Origin: Pseudomonas sp. GV071 | Lineage (GTDB): Bacteria > Pseudomonadota > Gammaproteobacteria > Pseudomonadales > Pseudomonadaceae | NCBI RefSeq assembly: GCF_003050835.1 | Contig: NZ_QAOJ01000011.1 | Span: 163,665-227,664 of the forward strand | Direction of reading: 5' to 3' | DNA: 64,000 nt | In this document: positions 61,530 through 64,000 of the stretch, one piece after another | Layout: every line of letters begins with the position of its first letter | Numbering within the stretch: the stretch's first letter is position 1 | Translations under genes and position numbers: made by a program | The notes under the pieces: model-generated | Databases searched by the model: none | The model's input: only the letters and a program-made list of their open reading frames with translations | What the model was told of the DNA's origin: nothing

Positions 61530-62950
61530 GCGAACCAGCCATGGAGCATAAAGGGGCCCGGTTGGTCCTGGCCGCTGACCTGGCGGTACGCCCACACGCG
61601 CTGGCCGCTGCGAGTCAGCAGCAGGTAGTAGTCACGGCGCACGTCGCCGCCGTCCCACCATCCCGACTCGATGCGCTCCGGTCCGGCCAGAATCTGCGGC
61701 GCGCGTTCGCGCAGCACCTGCGCCTCGCTCAGCAGCCAGCCCGGGCGTGGCGGGCCGGCAGTGGGCAGCAGCGGTTTGCTGCTGGCACTGGGCAGCCAGG
61801 CGCATTCGGGGCGGTGGTCGGCGTGCGCCTGAATGCCCTGCACCGCGTCATCTCCCAGACGGGCGCGCAGGCGTTCGCGCAGTTGCTGCCAAGGCACCGA
61901 CTGCTGCGGGCGCTCGTCGAACAGCTCGCGGTGCTCGGGCACAAAGGCCGGCAAATCCTTGGCCTGCAAGCGCACCGCGCGCACCGGCGCCTGCACTTGC
62001 AGACGTTCCAGGCGACCGCGGACCAGCTCGAACAACAGCGTCGACTCGCGCTCGGCGCTGAGCAGGCCGACGTCGACCTGGCTGTGGCTGCCATCGACAT
62101 GTTCCAGGTGCAGGACAAACCCCAGCACGCCGCTGTCACGCCCGGCGAGAAACGCAGCCAGGTCGGCCGTCAGACGGCGCAAGGGGAACAGCAGCGCCTG
62201 GGTCGACTCGACATCGAAATTCAGCTCGATGCGCAGCTCGAACTGCTCCGGCGGCAGGTAGCAATCCAGCGCCACCGCGCGCTGGCCGAGCAGCGTGTCC
62301 AGGTGCAGCAACAGCCCGGCATCAAAGCGTTTGGCCAGGGTATGCCGGGGCAGCGCCAGCACCTGTTGCAGGCTGCGCAGGCCCATGCGCGCCAGGGCGC
62401 TGGCGGTTTTGTTGTCCAGCCCCAAGCGGTTCAGCGGCATCTGCCCGAGCAGCTCATGCAGCACCTGGCTGTCGCTCACGGCCAGGCCGTCGTAGGCATT
62501 GGCGAGCATGCGCGCGGCCACCGGGTTGGGCGCAGCGACCAGCCGATGGCGAAACCCCAGAGCCGTCAGTTCGCTGCGCAAGCGTGCCTCGAAACGCGGC
62601 CAGGGCCCGAACAGACCCAGGCTGGACTCGATCTCCAACAGCAACGCGCGCGGATAACGCAGGCTGACCTGGGAGCTGAAGGAATAAGCCCAAGCGGCCA
62701 GGAACTGATGCCAGCGGGCTATGGCACCGTGGTCGTATTCCACCTGGGTAAAGTCGCGGCTCAGGGCCAGGGCAGTGGTCAGGCTCTGCCCCGCCTGCAA
62801 GCCCAGCTCGCGCGCCGCCTCATTCACCGCTTGCAGCACCCGCCGCTGCGGCGTGCCGGTGACCAACGCCAACGGCGCCGCCGGGTCGCTGCTGGCGCGC
62901 AACACCGCATCCAGCGCCAACTGCGGCAAAACAATACACACCCAGCGCAT
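61526..62950 (-). CDS. imuB: ImuB, Y-family polymerase-like mutasome protein
   Basis: A 474-residue Y-family-like protein. The N-terminal MRWVCIVLPQLALDAVL lacks the catalytic acidic residues of active Y polymerases, as known for ImuB, which instead bridges ImuA, DnaE2 and the beta clamp. The C-terminal part ends in an ImuB-C domain with RVWAYRQVSG and FMLHGWFA. The ATG is two bases after the imuA stop. It overlaps dnaE2 by four bases, so the three genes are tightly coupled. Confidence 0.94.
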   Translation of the reverse strand: MRWVCIVLPQLALDAVLRASSDPAAPLALVTGTPQRRVLQAVNEAARELGLQAGQSLTTALALSRDFTQVEYDHGAIARWHQFLAAWAYSFSSQVSLRYPRALLLEIESSLGLFGPWPRFEARLRSELTALGFRHRLVAAPNPVAARMLANAYDGLAVSDSQVLHELLGQMPLNRLGLDNKTASALARMGLRSLQQVLALPRHTLAKRFDAGLLLHLDTLLGQRAVALDCYLPPEQFELRIELNFDVESTQALLFPLRRLTADLAAFLAGRDSGVLGFVLHLEHVDGSHSQVDVGLLSAERESTLLFELVRGRLERLQVQAPVRAVRLQAKDLPAFVPEHRELFDERPQQSVPWQQLRERLRARLGDDAVQGIQAHADHRPECAWLPSASSKPLLPTAGPPRPGWLLSEAQVLRERAPQILAGPERIESGWWDGGDVRRDYYLLLTRSGQRVWAYRQVSGQDQPGPFMLHGWFA

Positions 62951-62952
62951 GC

Positions 62953-63603
62953 TCAACGCGCCAACGGCACAGGCATGGCCGGCGCCAATCCGCCCCGGCA
63001 CTTGAGCACCCGCAACTGCGCCGGCTGGGTGTCGATGGCAATGCGCAAGGCCGCCGGCGACGGGTTCACCGCCTCCGGCAGCGGGCGATAGGCAAACGCC
63101 AACGTCTGCCCGGTTTCCGCCGCCACCTGCAAACGCCGCAATGCACGGTCATCGGCCTGCTGCGGCCAACTCAACACCGCCCCGCAACTGCCCGAACGCA
63201 AACACTGCTCCGTCGCCCACAACGCATCGCGGCCGCTGGCCTGGATCACACTCAACCAGCGCAAATCCACCCCCGCCGCCAGCCAGGCGCTGGGATACGG
63301 AATACCCGGCGGCGCCACCAACACCACCCGCTCCCCCGCCTGCGTCAACCGCGCCACAGTCGGCCAAAGCAACTGCAACTCCCCCACCCCTGGAGCACTG
63401 AGCAAAATCTCACTCAACGCCGCCTCCGGCCAACCGCCCGTAGGCAACAACGCATCCAACGTCGCATGCCCCGTCGCGATATGCCCCGCCTGCTGCGGCA
63501 TAGCCCGCCCCTTCCAGACCCGACGACGGTCCAGCAGCGAATCCAAAGAGACGACATTACCGACCGCGGCACTATCGGCAAGGGGCGTTGGGGTAGGAAG
63601 CAT
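62953..63603 (-). CDS. imuA: ImuA, SulA/RecA-like mutasome protein
   Basis: A 216-residue RecA/SulA-like protein. It contains the GWPEAALSEIL and GVGELQLLWPTVARLTQAGERVVLVAPPGIPYPSAW segments typical of ImuA, and the WPQQADDRALRRLQVAAETGQTLAFAYRP block that follows. It lacks a full RecA P-loop. It supports the mutasome and is required for its activity in some bacteria. The ATG at 63603 is preceded by a modest GAG; a LexA box lies 22 bases upstream, so it begins the SOS operon. Confidence 0.92.
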   Translation of the reverse strand: MLPTPTPLADSAAVGNVVSLDSLLDRRRVWKGRAMPQQAGHIATGHATLDALLPTGGWPEAALSEILLSAPGVGELQLLWPTVARLTQAGERVVLVAPPGIPYPSAWLAAGVDLRWLSVIQASGRDALWATEQCLRSGSCGAVLSWPQQADDRALRRLQVAAETGQTLAFAYRPLPEAVNPSPAALRIAIDTQPAQLRVLKCRGGLAPAMPVPLAR

Positions 63604-63625
63604 GGTGAAGCTCAACGGGAAATTA

Positions 63626-63641
63626 CTGTATGGGCATACAG
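63626..63641. promoter_or_regulatory. LexA (SOS) box of imuA-imuB-dnaE2
   Basis: CTGTATGGGCATACAG is a CTG-N10-CAG palindrome with symmetric arms CTGTATG and CATACAG around GG. It lies 22 bases upstream of the imuA ATG, where LexA would overlap the promoter. Confidence 0.95.
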
Positions 63642-63699
63642 TAAACCCAATTGAGGGAGGAGTGGTCAATGGCTGCCGACAAGAGGTGGAAAAGATCAA

Positions 63700-63730
63700 A
63701 AACATCGCGGCTGAAGCCGCTCCTACAGGG
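63700..63730. repeat. REP half-site
   Basis: AACATCGCGGCTGAAGCCGCTCCTACAGGGA, the same core as at 16.1 and 58.4 kb, upstream of the SOS operon. Confidence 0.75.
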
Positions 63731-63923
63731 AATCGCTGACAGGCTTTTGATCTTGATCTGGCTTGTGATCTTGCTCTTGATCTACCCGCCCCATGGGCGC
63801 AGGCCGAGCGGAGTCGTTGTGGAGGGGGTTGAGCGGCAGGAGCCGCGAAAGGAGCATCGGGCCATGGATGGCCCGTTGTGACGGCCCCCGGAGCAACGAC
63901 GTAGAGAGCAACCGTGTTTCAAA
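63731..63923. repeat. IS flank with GATC-rich short repeats
   Basis: GATCTTGATCTGGC, GATCTTGCTCTTGATC and similar short units at 63749-63783 are followed by a GC-rich stretch that matches, from memory, sequence seen beside IS110-type elements in fluorescent pseudomonads. Possible reading frames here follow the repeats and are not supported as genes. This and the LexA box region form the 320-base gap before imuA. Confidence 0.4.
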
Positions 63924-64000
63924 TCAAGCTTTATTCGCATCGAAATGGGTCTGGTCACGGAGCATGGCGTTCAGGATCACTAGCAGCTTGCGCATGCAGG
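63924..64000 (-). mobile_element. IS110-family transposase, C-terminal end (runs off window)
   Basis: Only 24 codons are visible on the minus strand before the window ends. They read CMRKLLVILNAMLRDQTHFD and then ANKA-stop, the characteristic C-terminus of IS110-family transposases (usual form ACMRKLLxIxNAMLR). IS110 transposases have a RuvC-like DEDD domain and a Ser-containing C-terminal domain, and insert without target duplication. The rest of the element would lie beyond position 64000. Confidence 0.75.

Noticed and set aside
58521..61628. 1035-codon plus-strand frame
   Set aside because: Antisense to dnaE2, whose catalytic motifs are clear.
63651..63881. 76-codon frame at the right edge
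   Set aside because: It translates a REP half-site and GATC-rich repeats; the apparent protein arises from repeats.
1..64000. CRISPR array, restriction-modification or toxin-antitoxin module
   Set aside because: No evenly spaced direct repeats, no cas genes, and no methylase, nuclease or toxin pair was seen. The Rap1a-like protein is the only defence-like candidate and has no partner.

Overview
The window reads as chromosomal DNA of a Pseudomonas, most likely of the fluorescens group. The reasons are dense high-GC coding with Pseudomonas gene neighbourhoods (serC-gyrA-mtnA-mtaD-ubiG-mupP-yciK; gpsA, a RetS-partner-like kinase and fabA-fabB; imuA-imuB-dnaE2), Pseudomonas-restricted families (DUF1652, DUF3182, DUF4892, DUF2242), and scattered palindromes of the 'GTAGGAGCGGCTTCAGCCGCGA' REP type. 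These identifications come from reading the translations and from memory of the families; no search was run.

Layout. 1-9.8 kb: housekeeping (serC 5' part, gyrA), methylthioadenosine salvage (mtnA divergent from mtaD), ubiquinone synthesis (ubiG), muropeptide recycling (mupP), an SDR (yciK) and a GAF-like/GGDEF diguanylate cyclase. 9.9-16.2 kb, minus strand: DUF945, PerM-type permease, DUF4892, glutathione transferase and two coupled alpha/beta hydrolases. 16.2-25.7 kb: an AMP-ligase/thioesterase operon with a perfect 20-bp operator-like palindrome, a DUF2242 lipoprotein, gpsA-DUF4389-sixA, a hybrid kinase and the fabAB unsaturated fatty acid operon. 25.7-34.1 kb: rluB, hemerythrin, small proteins and an RND efflux operon with two adaptor lipoproteins (TriABC-like). 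34.1-36.4 kb: DUF1652, an ATP-grasp-like DUF3182 protein and an overlapping alpha/beta hydrolase.

36.4-46.9 kb is a signalling block. One CACHE-PAS-HK-REC-REC-Hpt kinase is divergent from a Roc/Bvg-like set: an EAL phosphodiesterase with a receiver-like N-terminus, a kinase with two periplasmic solute-binding domains plus REC and Hpt, and a LuxR-type regulator. Three receiver-like proteins in the block lack the phosphorylatable Asp. This is the part I consider most worth following up.

47-52 kb: a secreted low-complexity protein, an EgtB-EgtD fusion for ergothioneine synthesis, then a small lower-GC group of orphan exported and membrane proteins (including Rap1a/Tai-like and Adhesin_E-like ones) ending at tRNA-Ser(GGA). 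52.3-58.4 kb: crotonase, a PlsC-type acyltransferase, DUF2092 and a proline-rich exported protein, a CorA-family transporter, MFS and GNAT genes. 58.4-63.6 kb: the SOS mutagenesis cassette imuA-imuB-dnaE2 under a perfect LexA box, without lexA2 next to it. The right edge cuts into the C-terminus of an IS110-family transposase.
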